Of a stretch of 64,000 nt of DNA, positions 41,567 through 51,186 are shown piece by piece. Location: contig CAITVN010000238.1 of assembly GCA_903895855.1 (NCBI GenBank), positions 41,094 to 105,093 on the forward strand, in the 5' to 3' direction. The notes under the pieces are model-generated. The model saw nothing but the letters and a program-made list of their open reading frames with translations, did no database searches and was not told where the DNA came from. The stretch comes from Oligoflexia bacterium. Lineage in GTDB: Bacteria > Bdellovibrionota > UBA1018. Every line of letters begins with the position of its first letter. Position 1 is the stretch's first letter. The position numbers and the translations under genes were made by a program.

Positions 41567-42573
41567 CCGCTAAGGGCAGTATCTCGCAGCCTACTCATTT
41601 TCGCTTTCAGTGGTTGATGGCCCTGCAATTGTTGTGGCTCGCGGTGGTTCTTGCGATCGGTTACTGGTGGACCCACCTGCTCATCAAACAGGCGTCACGA
41701 ATTTCAGATCTAGAGCTAGCATTGGGGCTTAAGCTCGAAACCGGCGCTGGTTTTGATTTGATCAAAACTCACCGAATGATTTTTTGGGAATCCTTGAGTT
41801 TCATGGTTTTGCTAGTGGGAATCAGCTTTTTGATTTTTTGGATGTACTGGCAAGAACTCAAGCGCACGCGTTCTGTACAAGCTTTTTTCGCCGCTCTCAC
41901 TCATGAACTTCGCACTCCGCTCACCAGTATTCGACTTCAAGCCGAGGCGTTGCAAGACGAACTCGCCATAGTTCCTCAAGCTGAAACTAAGTTGAAGTTT
42001 ATTTCGAGACTTCTTGAAGACACGCTTCGCTTAGAGTCGCAAGTTGAGAAGACTCTCGATTTGGCTCGAGTTGAAGGGGGCGGGCAAGCTTCGGTCGTTT
42101 CGATTTCACTAAAGACGTTACTTGAGCGCGAAATGCAAAACTGGAGTGACACTCTGTTAGAGAAAATAGAGATCATTAAAAATCTCGAAGAGGGTGATGT
42201 GCTCGCTGACCCCGGGGCTCTTCGATCAATCGTTCGAAACGTGTTAGAAAACGCAATACGCCATGGTGGCACGACCGACGGAAAAATTCGAATTCAAGTT
42301 GGTCTCGGTTTTTCAGAATCGTTCGCGGTGCTTTCTTTTTTCAATTCGACACCGACTGGGCTCTCGGGATTGCCCAAAAAAGTGGGTACGCTTTTTAGTA
42401 AAGGCTCTCGTTCGACAGGTGCTGGGGTTGGGCTCTATTTGATTAAGACCTTGATGGATCGCATGGGTGGAAAAACCGAGTTCTATTTTTCTGAGTTGCA
42501 AGAGACCTCGGGTGAAAGTGCTAACGGTGGGTCAGGGTTTGGCGTGCGATTGTTGTTTCGGGTGTCAAAATGA
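41563..42573 (+). CDS. Sensor histidine kinase embedded in the haem operon
   Basis: 336 residues. Two membrane segments (LMALQLLWLAVVLAIGYWW and SLSFMVLLVGISFLIFWMYW) enclose a short outer loop of about 45 residues, so the sensory part is small. HisKA with the phosphorylated His is FFAALTHELRTPLTSIRLQ; the ATPase domain has GALRSIVRNVLENAIRHGG (N box) and GAGVGLYLIKTLMDRMGG (G box). The start overlaps hemL and the end overlaps the regulator gene, both as ATGA. It probably signals envelope or redox state to the regulator; the signal is unknown. Confidence 0.92.
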   Translation: MTAKGSISQPTHFRFQWLMALQLLWLAVVLAIGYWWTHLLIKQASRISDLELALGLKLETGAGFDLIKTHRMIFWESLSFMVLLVGISFLIFWMYWQELKRTRSVQAFFAALTHELRTPLTSIRLQAEALQDELAIVPQAETKLKFISRLLEDTLRLESQVEKTLDLARVEGGGQASVVSISLKTLLEREMQNWSDTLLEKIEIIKNLEEGDVLADPGALRSIVRNVLENAIRHGGTTDGKIRIQVGLGFSESFAVLSFFNSTPTGLSGLPKKVGTLFSKGSRSTGAGVGLYLIKTLMDRMGGKTEFYFSELQETSGESANGGSGFGVRLLFRVSK

Positions 42574-43286
42574 GTGATGTGGCTAACGGCACGCAAAAGG
42601 CTAGGTTGCTATTGCTCGAAGACGAGCTCAACGTCGGTTCGACCGTATCTGAACGGTTAATCAGCGAGGGCTTAGAGGTGACCTGGGTGAAGTCAAAGTC
42701 AGAGGCCGATAAGGTCTTAGATGCATTGAAAATCCCTTTTGACTTGGCCTTACTTGATGTTTCTTTGCCAGATGGTAATGGATTTGATGTTGGCATGAAG
42801 TTGAGAAAGCTTCACCCCATGACTGCGATCGTATTTTTGACGGCGTTTGGATTGCCCGATGATCGGGTGAGAGGTCTCGAACTTGGCGCTGAAGACTATA
42901 TTGTCAAACCGTTTCACTTCAAAGAATTGGTGCTGCGGCTAAAAAATGTGCTGAAGCGATCGCGTGTGCCCGCTCAAGATGATGCCGTGATTGGCAATGC
43001 AAAGTTTGTGTTTTCGAGGTTTGCCGTAGTGGTCGGCACACAGGAGTTCGCACTGAGCTCAAAAGAGGCGGCCTTTGTTCGCCTCTTTCTCGAGAATCAG
43101 GGCCGAACCCTCAGCCGTGATGAGATTTTGAATACCGTATGGTCGCCAGACGAGTATCCGTCGCCGCGAACAGTTGATAATTTCGTAGTGAGAGTGAGAA
43201 AATGGATTGAGCCAGACCCTGACAACCCCGTTTTTATTCGGAGTGTTCGAGGAGTTGGTTATCTTTTAGAAAAAGGTGAAAAATGA
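42570..43286 (+). CDS. OmpR-family response regulator embedded in the haem operon
   Basis: 238 residues. The receiver domain has the acidic pair in LLEDELNV, the phosphorylated Asp in LALLDVSLPDGNGFDVG, Thr in VFLTAFG and Lys in DYIVKPFHFKEL. The C-terminal winged helix (ALSSKEAAFVRLFLENQGRTLSRDEILNTVW, TVDNFVVRVRKWIE, IRSVRGVGYLLE) is OmpR/PhoB type. Its gene overlaps hemE by ATGA. Partner of the kinase directly upstream; it may control this operon or use the operon's promoter for its own supply. Confidence 0.95.
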   Translation: MSDVANGTQKARLLLLEDELNVGSTVSERLISEGLEVTWVKSKSEADKVLDALKIPFDLALLDVSLPDGNGFDVGMKLRKLHPMTAIVFLTAFGLPDDRVRGLELGAEDYIVKPFHFKELVLRLKNVLKRSRVPAQDDAVIGNAKFVFSRFAVVVGTQEFALSSKEAAFVRLFLENQGRTLSRDEILNTVWSPDEYPSPRTVDNFVVRVRKWIEPDPDNPVFIRSVRGVGYLLEKGEK

Positions 43287-44350
43287 AGAAGTCAGGACGT
43301 GAACGATTTTTGGCAGCATTGGCAGGAAAAAATGAAGAGGGCCCACCGATTTGGATGATGAGACAAGCGGGTCGTTATCATTCACACTATCAACGCCTAA
43401 AAGAAAAGCACAGTTTCATAGAACTTTGCAAAGACACTGACCTTGCCTGCGAGGTCACGATGGGCCCGATTGAAGATTTTGATTTCGATGCGGCCATTCT
43501 TTTTTCTGACCTCTTATTTCCATTAGAAGCAATGGGCATGGGGTTAGATTACAAGCCAGGGCCTAAGCTTTCGTTTCATTTGAAAGCGCTCAGTGATCTA
43601 GAAAAATTGAAAACACTCACTCCGACTGTGGTTGATGAGGCAATTGGGTTTCAGGCCGTGGCGATGAAAAAAATTCGCAATCGTCTGAGCAAAGACAAAG
43701 CTCTCTTAGGGTTTGTTGGAGCGCCGCTTACTTTGTATTACTACGCAGTTGAGGGATCTCACCAGGGCGCTGAAGGCGAGCTTCGCGACGCCAAAGAAGG
43801 TTTGACCGACGGTCGTTTTGCCGGCTTTTGCGATAGACTTTGCGCAGGGCTGGCTTACAACATTCGTATTCAAGCCGATGCAGGTGCTGATGTGGTGGTG
43901 GTGATGGATACCTGCGCAGGCGAGTTGACTCCTGAAGAGTATCGTAAATATGCGCTACCCTCGTTACTTCGCGTTGAGCGTGAGTATTACAAAAATGGTG
44001 GCACGGTGCCGCTCATGTACTATTCAAAAGGCACTGGGCCAGCTACCTGGAATCAGTTGCTAGATTCTCGGTTTGTGGGTCTTGGGGTTGATTGGAATTT
44101 GCCAATTAATGACGTGTTGAAAACTTACAGCGGTAAGAAGGCTATTCAAGGAAATTTTGATCCGCACCTTTTGTTGCTAGATCCCAAGGAGTTTCAGCCC
44201 CATTTTGATGCTTTCGTAAAGCGCGCGCAAGCGACGACTCGAGACGAGCGCAAGGGGTGGATTTGCGGTTTGGGGCACGGCATTTTGCCAAAAACTCCAG
44301 AAGAAAATGTTCGAACTTTCATGAAAACCATTAGAGAGATTTTCGGTTAA
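43283..44350 (+). CDS. hemE: Uroporphyrinogen decarboxylase
   Basis: 355 residues. The N-terminal signature PIWMMRQAGRYHSHYQ has the two conserved Arg-containing positions; FDFDAAILFSDLLFPLEAMGMGL holds the catalytic Asp; GFVGAPLTLYYYAVEG and the C-terminal GNFDPHLLL and WICGLGHGILPKTPEENV are family marks. It removes four acetate carboxyls from uroporphyrinogen III to give coproporphyrinogen III. Translation is coupled to the response regulator gene by ATGA and hemN follows after 6 bases. Confidence 0.95.
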   Translation: MKKSGRERFLAALAGKNEEGPPIWMMRQAGRYHSHYQRLKEKHSFIELCKDTDLACEVTMGPIEDFDFDAAILFSDLLFPLEAMGMGLDYKPGPKLSFHLKALSDLEKLKTLTPTVVDEAIGFQAVAMKKIRNRLSKDKALLGFVGAPLTLYYYAVEGSHQGAEGELRDAKEGLTDGRFAGFCDRLCAGLAYNIRIQADAGADVVVVMDTCAGELTPEEYRKYALPSLLRVEREYYKNGGTVPLMYYSKGTGPATWNQLLDSRFVGLGVDWNLPINDVLKTYSGKKAIQGNFDPHLLLLDPKEFQPHFDAFVKRAQATTRDERKGWICGLGHGILPKTPEENVRTFMKTIREIFG

Positions 44351-44356
44351 GAAATT

Positions 44357-45736
44357 ATGAATTCAAAAGTAGAACTGTTACGAAAATACAATGTTGCTGG
44401 ACCTCGTTACACGAGTTATCCGACGGTACCTTACTGGGATCACTCACCCACCACTGAACAGTGGATTGATTCACTGATTCGCGAGATGCGCGAGGGTCAC
44501 AAGCGAAATGAAGCGGCCGCGCTGTATGTGCACATTCCGTTTTGTCAGAGTCTTTGCACTTACTGTGGATGCAACACTCGAATCACGCGCAATCGGTCGG
44601 TAGGTAAGCCTTATGTCGAGACCGTGTTGAAAGAGTGGAATCTCTATCTTGAAAAAATTCCGGCAGACCTTAAGCCCATTCAATTGTCTGAGTTGCATTT
44701 AGGGGGCGGAACTCCAACCTTCTTGACTGTTGAAGAGTTGCAGACGCTCATCAAAGGGTTGCTCGTTCACTGTAAAGTGAGTGACGATCATGAGTGGTCG
44801 CTTGAGGCTGATCCGCGAGTTACGAGTCATGAACACTTGAAGGCTCTTCGCGAATTGGGTTTCACTCGTTTGAGTCTTGGAATTCAAGATTTCGATTCGA
44901 AAGTTCAAGAGGCCGTTCACCGCATTCAAACGGTTGAGCAAGTGGCAGAAATCGTAAAAGACGCCAGAAACATGGGCTACAATAGCATCAATTTTGATTT
45001 GATCTATGGCCTACCCTTTCAAAACCTTGAAGGAGTTCGTGCCACGATTGAAGCCGTTGAAAAACAGCGCCCAGATCGAATTGCCTTTTATGGATATGCT
45101 CATGTACCTTGGATCAAGCCGGGGCATTTGCGCTACTCAGACGATGACATTCCGTCAGGTGAAGCAAAGCGAGCTCTCTACGAACTGGGTAGAGAGTTAC
45201 TTGAAAAAGCTGGCTACCGTGAAGTGGGAATGGATCACTTCGCGCTTGAGTCAGACTCGCTCTGGAAAGCTTCGGTAGATGGTCAGTTGCATCGAAATTT
45301 CATGGGGTACACCTCAAGGCGGGTGACGCCGCAATTTGGACTTGGCGTTTCGGCGATCGGAGACTCGTGGTCGGCGTTTGCCCAGAATGAGAAGCTACTA
45401 GAAACTTATGCTGAGCGAATTAATGAGAAGAACGAATTGCCGATTCATCGAGGGCATGTGCTCAATGCCGAAGATTTGGTTTTGAGAACTCACATATTGA
45501 ATTTGATGACACGATTTGAAACGAATTGGAAAGATCCGGCACTTCAAACACCGTTCTTGAAAGAGATTCCAGCTCGCCTAACTGAGCTAGTGAAAGATGG
45601 CTTAGTGATTGTGGGCGATGAAAGTTGCCAGGTCACGACATTGGGGCAGGCATTGATCAGAAATATCTGCATGGCCTTTGATGCGAGACTTCAGCGCAAG
45701 ATCCCAGACGCACAATTGTTCTCTAAGACGGTTTAA
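44357..45736 (+). CDS. hemN: Oxygen-independent coproporphyrinogen III oxidase
   Basis: 459 residues, the usual HemN length. The radical-SAM motif is YVHIPFCQSLCTYCGCNT (CxxxCxxC plus the extra Cys typical of true HemN). GPRYTSYPTVPYWD is the HemN start; LHLGGGTPTFL, SLGIQDFDSKVQEAVHRIQ and FDLIYGLPFQ follow. It decarboxylates two propionates of coproporphyrinogen III without oxygen. The Tyr/Pro-rich start and extra Cys argue against HemW. It lies between hemE and hemH. Confidence 0.95.
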   Translation: MNSKVELLRKYNVAGPRYTSYPTVPYWDHSPTTEQWIDSLIREMREGHKRNEAAALYVHIPFCQSLCTYCGCNTRITRNRSVGKPYVETVLKEWNLYLEKIPADLKPIQLSELHLGGGTPTFLTVEELQTLIKGLLVHCKVSDDHEWSLEADPRVTSHEHLKALRELGFTRLSLGIQDFDSKVQEAVHRIQTVEQVAEIVKDARNMGYNSINFDLIYGLPFQNLEGVRATIEAVEKQRPDRIAFYGYAHVPWIKPGHLRYSDDDIPSGEAKRALYELGRELLEKAGYREVGMDHFALESDSLWKASVDGQLHRNFMGYTSRRVTPQFGLGVSAIGDSWSAFAQNEKLLETYAERINEKNELPIHRGHVLNAEDLVLRTHILNLMTRFETNWKDPALQTPFLKEIPARLTELVKDGLVIVGDESCQVTTLGQALIRNICMAFDARLQRKIPDAQLFSKTV

Positions 45737-45744
45737 GAAAGCTT

Positions 45745-46767
45745 ATGAAAAAACGGGGAGTTTTGCTTTTGAATTTTGGAGGTCCCTGGTCACTTGGTCA
45801 GGTTCGGCCATTTCTCTTTGAGCTTTTTCGAGATCCAGAAATTTTGATTGGTGTTCCGGGTCCAATTCGAACACTCATCGCAGCCGCGATCGCTTTGATT
45901 AAAGGTGGAGAATCGAAACTCAATTACGCGAGAATAGGCGGATTTTCGCCTCAACTGAGTTGGACTGAAAAACAGGCGATGCAACTGCAAGAATTATTGG
46001 GCGACGATTACCGAGTTGAAATTGGAATGCGGGCTTCGTCACCTAAAATTTTAGAGGCCGTAAAAAAACTCTTCGATGCGGGGGTTGAAGAAATAGTGTG
46101 CTTGCCGTTGTTTCCACAATATTCTTTCACCACAACCAAGAGTGCCTTCAATGCGGTAACTGCTGCGTTTGAGTTTTTGCGCTGGTATCCCAAAGTTGAG
46201 TGGGTGCGTTCTTGGTATCGAGACGTCGAGTACATTGATTGGATTGCCGAATCGATATTCACTGAGCTGAAGAAAGACAGCGCCTCCAGTGGCGAAAAAG
46301 ATTCTCGACTCTATTTGCTTTTTTCAGCGCATTCGCTGCCCTTAAAGACCGTAGCTGCAGGTGATCCTTATCCTACCGAAACTAAAGAAACCGTCGATTT
46401 GATTGTTCGCTCGTTAGAGTTGAAACTGAAAGCAGCCGGTTTGCAGATGCCCGTTTGGAGCCTAGCGTTTCAGTCGCGAAACGGAAAAATGCCTTGGTTG
46501 CAGCCTTACCTTGAAGACGAAATTGAGCGTCTGAACCGTGAAGAAAACGTGACTCGATTACTCATTGCCCCTGTGAGTTTTGTCAGTGATCACATTGAGA
46601 CCTCATTTGAGTTAGACCTTTTGTACGCTGAGCAAGCAAAAGAGATTGGGTACACCGAGTACCGAAGAACCCCGGTATTCAATGGCTCGTCGACTTTGAC
46701 CAAAATACTGGCAAAAATTGTTAAAGCACAAGTTCTGGAGAAAACACATGATTGGAACCCTCGATAA
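45745..46767 (+). CDS. hemH: Ferrochelatase
   Basis: 340 residues. GVLLLNFGGPWSLGQVRPFL is the conserved start, and the active-site His is in LLFSAHSLPLKTVAAGDPYPTE; VSFVSDHIETSFELDLLY holds the conserved Glu. QSRNGKMPWLQPYLED is another family block. It inserts Fe(II) into protoporphyrin IX, or into coproporphyrin III in the alternative route. With a HemY-type oxidase downstream the protoporphyrin route is likely but not proven. It overlaps the next gene by 20 bases. Confidence 0.93.
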   Translation: MKKRGVLLLNFGGPWSLGQVRPFLFELFRDPEILIGVPGPIRTLIAAAIALIKGGESKLNYARIGGFSPQLSWTEKQAMQLQELLGDDYRVEIGMRASSPKILEAVKKLFDAGVEEIVCLPLFPQYSFTTTKSAFNAVTAAFEFLRWYPKVEWVRSWYRDVEYIDWIAESIFTELKKDSASSGEKDSRLYLLFSAHSLPLKTVAAGDPYPTETKETVDLIVRSLELKLKAAGLQMPVWSLAFQSRNGKMPWLQPYLEDEIERLNREENVTRLLIAPVSFVSDHIETSFELDLLYAEQAKEIGYTEYRRTPVFNGSSTLTKILAKIVKAQVLEKTHDWNPR

Positions 46768-48067
46768 AGTACGATTAAACGGTGAGCCTGTTGTTGTCGT
46801 AGGGGGCGGTATTGCCGGCCTTTTGGCTGCCTATCGCGTGACTAAAGCTGGGCATCGAGTGTTGCTTGTAGAAAAGAAGCCGCGTTTGGGTGGCCTCATT
46901 GCCACAAAAAAAACCGATCGATTCTTGAGTGAGGCGGCCGCCAATTCGCTCTTGGGTTCGGCAGATGTCATCGAGCTTCTCGATGAACTGAAAATTCGAT
47001 GGGTTAAGGTACGCGAAACTTCGAAAGCGCGTTACATTTTACGTGGTGGTTTGCCCCGCAAAATGCCTCTGAAATTCAGCGAAATCTTTGGCATTTTATT
47101 TCGTGTTTTCTTTTCGAGAGCACCGGCCGACCGAAATACCGTTGAGAGTGAGACACTTCAAGAATGGGGTGTTCGATTTCTGGGCCCCATTGCTGTAAAA
47201 TACCTGCTTAGCCCGTTTGTTCGCGGTGTGTATGGGTGTTCACCTTCTGACATTCAAGTGTCTTTGGCGTTCAAGAAATTGGTCGTTGAGCCAGGAAAAT
47301 CACTCTTGAGTCTTGCATTCAAGAAAAGAGAAAAGAAGCCAAAGTCACAAGGAATGATTGTACCCGTTGATGGCATCGGTTCGCTCATTGATTCATTAGA
47401 CAAAGCAACTCGGGCCACTGGTCTGTGTGAGGTTCGGTTATCAAGCGAAATGACCGCAGAACAATTGTTAACCTTCAAAAATAGCATTCTCGCTGTACCT
47501 GCAATTGAGTTGGCCGATTTGCTCGCGTCGAGTGACGGTTCTTCAGCCGTTGCCCTACGAGCAGTTCAGTACGCACCGCTGGTGAGTGTGACAGTATCTG
47601 TGCCCAATAGTGAGTGGTCACCCAAAGAACAGATACCTTCGGGTGTTGGCGTGCTCATTCCAGAGTGTGAAGTTGGCCCTGGTGTGATTGGGGTGCTTTA
47701 CTCGTCTGCTAGTTTTAAGGGGCGTTCAGCCGATGAAGAAAAATACAGCACGTTCACGGTGATGATTGGCGGTACCACCAACCCAGCGGTGCTCAAGTTG
47801 AATGACGACGAAATTAGGCGGCTTGTGGTTAAAGACCTGCGGCAACTTCTCGCAATGAGTGATCGCACCGGGGTGTCTACTGATGGCTGGAAGTTTGAAA
47901 TTTATCGCTGGGACCGCGCTGTGCCTGTGTACAATGCCGCGCTCAAACGGGCGCAGGATTCTTTAAAAAAGGGCTATTGTTCGAAGCCGGGACGAGTCGT
48001 CTTCACTAACCATTCTAGCGAAGTGAGTATTCGCGGAATGATTGAAGCCTCAAAGGGTATTGTCTGA
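46748..48067 (+). CDS. hemG: Protoporphyrinogen oxidase, FAD-dependent (HemY type)
   Basis: 439 residues from the ATG at 46748, with GGAG 7 bases upstream. The FAD-binding start is VVVVGGGIAGLLAAYRVTKAGHRVLLVEKKPRLGG. The middle has FLGPIAVKYLLSPFVRGVYGCSPSDIQVSLAF, a typical substrate-binding block. The C-terminus, usually ending in a GxxxxGVGxxxC motif, here reads VVFTNHSSEVSIRGMIEASKGIV, slightly diverged. It oxidises protoporphyrinogen IX (or coproporphyrinogen III) with six electrons. It is the last gene of the haem operon. Confidence 0.88.
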   Translation: MIGTLDKVRLNGEPVVVVGGGIAGLLAAYRVTKAGHRVLLVEKKPRLGGLIATKKTDRFLSEAAANSLLGSADVIELLDELKIRWVKVRETSKARYILRGGLPRKMPLKFSEIFGILFRVFFSRAPADRNTVESETLQEWGVRFLGPIAVKYLLSPFVRGVYGCSPSDIQVSLAFKKLVVEPGKSLLSLAFKKREKKPKSQGMIVPVDGIGSLIDSLDKATRATGLCEVRLSSEMTAEQLLTFKNSILAVPAIELADLLASSDGSSAVALRAVQYAPLVSVTVSVPNSEWSPKEQIPSGVGVLIPECEVGPGVIGVLYSSASFKGRSADEEKYSTFTVMIGGTTNPAVLKLNDDEIRRLVVKDLRQLLAMSDRTGVSTDGWKFEIYRWDRAVPVYNAALKRAQDSLKKGYCSKPGRVVFTNHSSEVSIRGMIEASKGIV

Positions 48068-48220
48068 GGCTTGCTTCTACCCACGGGGCTTAGATCTCGT
48101 CGCCATTAAGAGACTTTTTTTCTAACAGAACAAATTGATTTAATACACTTCTTTTGTGTGGTACTAGAGTGACCACTCAATTGGCCCGCATTCGCAATGA
48201 ATAGAAAGAAGTGTCTGTCT

Positions 48221-48949
48221 ATGAAACTCAATTTAAATTCAGCTGTTCTGGCTACGGTAATTAGCTACGCCAGTCTAGCACTCGTAGCCTGCGACTCATC
48301 AGAAAAACATTTTCAATTTGGAGGCGGCATTGACCCCTCAATTTTTTCAAAATATCCAAGCGCATGCAAAAAAGACCCGATAACAGGAGAGTTTCCGGCG
48401 GGAGATAGTACAGACGCATTGGCCACTTACGAAGTCAGCGGTGATTATGGTCTTGGCACTCTCAGTCGCTGTGTATTTGCCGATATCAATACTGTTTGGG
48501 CGAGGGCAGCTTCAGATAATTTCATGCTGGGCGGCGATGCCAAAACGAAATCAGTTTTGACGGCATCAGTCGACTCATCGCAGTTAGAAGTGGGAACCCT
48601 GTGGAAATTTTCAACTGCATGGACATCAGAAGACTTCATTACGGTAAAATGGAATGTCGATTACTATCACAGCTTACTTAACGGAACTCTAGCTGAGCCC
48701 ACACAAGTGAAGATAGATTATCAAATGACCGACATTGACACGGGCTTTGCCATTACCCATTGGGTGGGCGCTGCCATTTTGCAAAAGGTCGCTGACAATG
48801 TCACCTCAGTGATTGTTCGCTCTGAACTCAACACTGCCCAAAGCGACGACAATGACAAGGCTAATGCCCTGAGTGCCGCGACAGGCCTGATGCGATCATT
48901 AAATGAGGCAGACCCCGATTTCGAGCGTCTCAAGAAAATGACAAAGTAA
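48221..48949 (+). CDS. Lipoprotein of unknown function
   Basis: 242 residues from the ATG at 48221, preceded by GAAAGAAG; an ATG 24 bases upstream has no ribosome binding site. The signal AVLATVISYASLALVAC ends in a lipobox. The mature part contains a Cys pair (SACKKDPITG, LSRCVFAD) and a beta-rich domain with VKWNVDYYHSLLNGTL and YQMTDIDTGFAITHWVGAAILQKV. No family recognised. The next gene begins 45 bases downstream on the same strand and encodes another envelope protein. Confidence 0.55.
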   Translation: MKLNLNSAVLATVISYASLALVACDSSEKHFQFGGGIDPSIFSKYPSACKKDPITGEFPAGDSTDALATYEVSGDYGLGTLSRCVFADINTVWARAASDNFMLGGDAKTKSVLTASVDSSQLEVGTLWKFSTAWTSEDFITVKWNVDYYHSLLNGTLAEPTQVKIDYQMTDIDTGFAITHWVGAAILQKVADNVTSVIVRSELNTAQSDDNDKANALSAATGLMRSLNEADPDFERLKKMTK

Positions 48950-48994
48950 TTAAGTAAATCGCACCATTCAGTTGGTGAAGAGGAATTGAAGCAA

Positions 48995-49684
48995 ATGGAA
49001 TTCAAGAATAGGCGAATGTTGGTAGTAGTGTCGGGCCTTTTGTGGGGCCTCTGTAGTTCGTTCTCAGCGGTTGCTTCTAGTCTTGAGATCGATAGTGATT
49101 GCACTGATCACACGAGGGTTGCCGTTAGTCTCGGTGCGGTCAGTGAGTTTCTAGCGTCGCCCGATACTGAAGTGCGCAGAGCAACGCCCGACGAGGTCAT
49201 TGCCGAGGCCAACGCGAGAGGCGATCGCGCGATGGCAAGCGGTGCCTACTCGCGGCCTTGGTTTATCGTAAAGGTCGGAATCGGAATGCCGAATTTAGTG
49301 AGCGCGCACCTTGAAGTGTTTGTTGCTGATAACATTTCAGTCGAAGTGGGTGCCGGTGCGGGCTTATTGCCTAGTGTCTACGAGGCGTCAATTCGGTGGC
49401 GACCTGAAGCAACCTGTTTTGGCTGTCATGGAAAGAATTTCTTTTCGATCGGGTTTGGAATTGATCCCGGTGTGTACGGCACCCCCAATCATACGGGTGT
49501 TGTCATTCTCGGAACCGTTGATGCAACATACATTCATCGATTCGCCGAGCATTTTGGCTTTTTCGTCTCAACCAAGGCAGGAATTGGCGTTGGCAAAGAA
49601 TTTGGAAATACCTCAGAAGATTGGTCGAGTCGCGTTGAACCTACAATTAAACTAGAACTATTGAATATTGGTTTGGCGATTTAG
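48995..49684 (+). CDS. Exported beta-rich (outer-membrane-like) protein
   Basis: 229 residues from the ATG at 48995. The signal MLVVVSGLLWGLCSSFSAVAS is followed by a domain with many alternating hydrophobic strands: FIVKVGIGMPNLVSAHLEVFV, ISVEVGAGAGLLPSVYEASIRW, FFSIGFGIDPGVYG, FGFFVSTKAGIGVG and PTIKLELLNIGLAI. The alternation and Gly-rich turns suggest a small outer-membrane barrel. A CFGCHG motif is present, but a single CxxCH is absent, so it is not a cytochrome c. Function unknown. Confidence 0.55.
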   Translation: MEFKNRRMLVVVSGLLWGLCSSFSAVASSLEIDSDCTDHTRVAVSLGAVSEFLASPDTEVRRATPDEVIAEANARGDRAMASGAYSRPWFIVKVGIGMPNLVSAHLEVFVADNISVEVGAGAGLLPSVYEASIRWRPEATCFGCHGKNFFSIGFGIDPGVYGTPNHTGVVILGTVDATYIHRFAEHFGFFVSTKAGIGVGKEFGNTSEDWSSRVEPTIKLELLNIGLAI

Positions 49685-49833
49685 ACAGAGACTCAGCATG
49701 GAAAAACTTGCCTAGACTACTTGTCTAATTATGGAACACCCGGCCTAGTAACCTGGTGATGTTCAACTATACTGTTAGATAAGTGCTTATCGATCAGAAT
49801 ATCAATCATGTTTTACGAACGTGCAAATTGCTC

Positions 49834-51186
49834 ATGCGAGTCGCCGTGTCTTTATTTGCTGTGTTGGTAGCAGTGATTGCGACGACTTCTGCACAAACTC
49901 GGGCAGAAACAGGCAAGAGTGAGTTTTCAAAAAGCACAGTCACTGTCGGTGCTATCGGTACCGGGTATTTGAGAAACTGGCCCGGCCATCAAAATTCAGA
50001 GATGATTTATTCAGTAGAGCCCAAGGCTAGAGGCAATTGGAAATTTCTTGATGGGGTGGTTGACCTGACCGCGTATGTTTATGCGCAAAAAGTGAATACT
50101 CTGACGGTAGAAGGTTCAGACTTTTACCTAGCAACGAATGAATTGTTGTTGAAACACCATCAGCTCACTGTCGGTCGTGTGAAGACCGAGTGGTCGGTTG
50201 CCGATTCAGTTTGGAAAACCGGACTCTGGTCGCCTCGGTTTATGTGGAATCAGCTGCATCCGCAAGAGCTTGGGTTCACTGGCGTTACTTATGACTATAA
50301 ACAGCAGGTCTTTGAGCTAAAGCTTTTTGGATCTTACCTTTCGATACCTGAACGAGGAGTTCCGTTTGTCGAGCAGGGCGGAAAACTGGTCTCGCCTTCG
50401 CGTGATTGGTTGTCGCCTGCAACTCAGATGATCATGATGAACCAATCGATGAACATCAATTACCAGATTAAGTATCCGCCGCTCAATGACCTCATCTTGT
50501 TTCCGAATGCTGCAGCAAAAGTTCGCTTCGGAAAAGAATCGGGCTTTTGGAGTTCGCTGGGTTACACCTACAAGCCGCTGAATCAAACCGATTTGAGTGT
50601 AGAGGCCGAAGTTTCAGCAAAAGACCTGGCGGTTTACACGAAGCTTCATCCACGCCGCCTCTTTCACCACTTGGCAACTGCTGAGGCCGGGTTTGAATCA
50701 AACAGTTGGAATCTTTGGACCTCATTTACTGCAGAAAAAGTAGTGAATCGACCACCGCCGGTAGGCACTTGGATGGTTCAGCCGATTGCATCGACAGTGA
50801 GCGGGGCCTGGGGCACCCGTGTGAAGTCTGTTACGGGGTTCGAGGCTAACCTTTCCTTTCTCATGACCGAATCCGAAAAACTGACGCCCATTGCAGGCGC
50901 CATCCCGCTCGATCTGCCCAAGCGTTTGACTTACACTCAAGCTGTCAATGTCGGTGGCAGGTTTGATTCGCGTCGAAACTGGAGCATAGGGGTTAACGAA
51001 GTTTACGATCTCAAGTCTAACAGTGGCCTAACTTCTGTTGATGGTGTCCTCGCATTTCAGTCGGGTCTTGGTCTTTCGGCGGGAGCTGACCTAGTGAATG
51101 CGCGAAGCGACAGTAGCTCTGGCGGCTTTCTCGATACGTTTGCTGGAAATGACCGTTTCTGGGGAAAGGTATCGTATGCGTTTTAG
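49834..51186 (+). CDS. Outer-membrane beta-barrel protein
   Basis: 450 residues from the ATG at 49834; a GTG at 49783 would add 17 polar residues. The signal VAVSLFAVLVAVIATTSAQTRAE is followed by a long row of amphipathic strands with aromatic girdle residues (GKESGFWSSLGYTYKPL, FESNSWNLWTSFTAEKV). The last residues are DRFWGKVSYAF, and a C-terminal Phe is the classic recognition signal for barrel insertion by BamA. No selective function can be given. The end overlaps the start of the EF-hand lipoprotein gene by 11 bases, so the two products are made together. Confidence 0.7.
   Translation: MRVAVSLFAVLVAVIATTSAQTRAETGKSEFSKSTVTVGAIGTGYLRNWPGHQNSEMIYSVEPKARGNWKFLDGVVDLTAYVYAQKVNTLTVEGSDFYLATNELLLKHHQLTVGRVKTEWSVADSVWKTGLWSPRFMWNQLHPQELGFTGVTYDYKQQVFELKLFGSYLSIPERGVPFVEQGGKLVSPSRDWLSPATQMIMMNQSMNINYQIKYPPLNDLILFPNAAAKVRFGKESGFWSSLGYTYKPLNQTDLSVEAEVSAKDLAVYTKLHPRRLFHHLATAEAGFESNSWNLWTSFTAEKVVNRPPPVGTWMVQPIASTVSGAWGTRVKSVTGFEANLSFLMTESEKLTPIAGAIPLDLPKRLTYTQAVNVGGRFDSRRNWSIGVNEVYDLKSNSGLTSVDGVLAFQSGLGLSAGADLVNARSDSSSGGFLDTFAGNDRFWGKVSYAF

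Noticed and set aside
49389..49440. Cytochrome c haem-binding site in the exported protein at 48995
   Set aside because: The motif is CFGCHG, which does contain C-x-x-C-H spacing only if the first Cys is counted as CFGCH; the surrounding protein is a beta-rich barrel-like chain with no distal ligand pattern, so covalent haem binding is possible but not supported.
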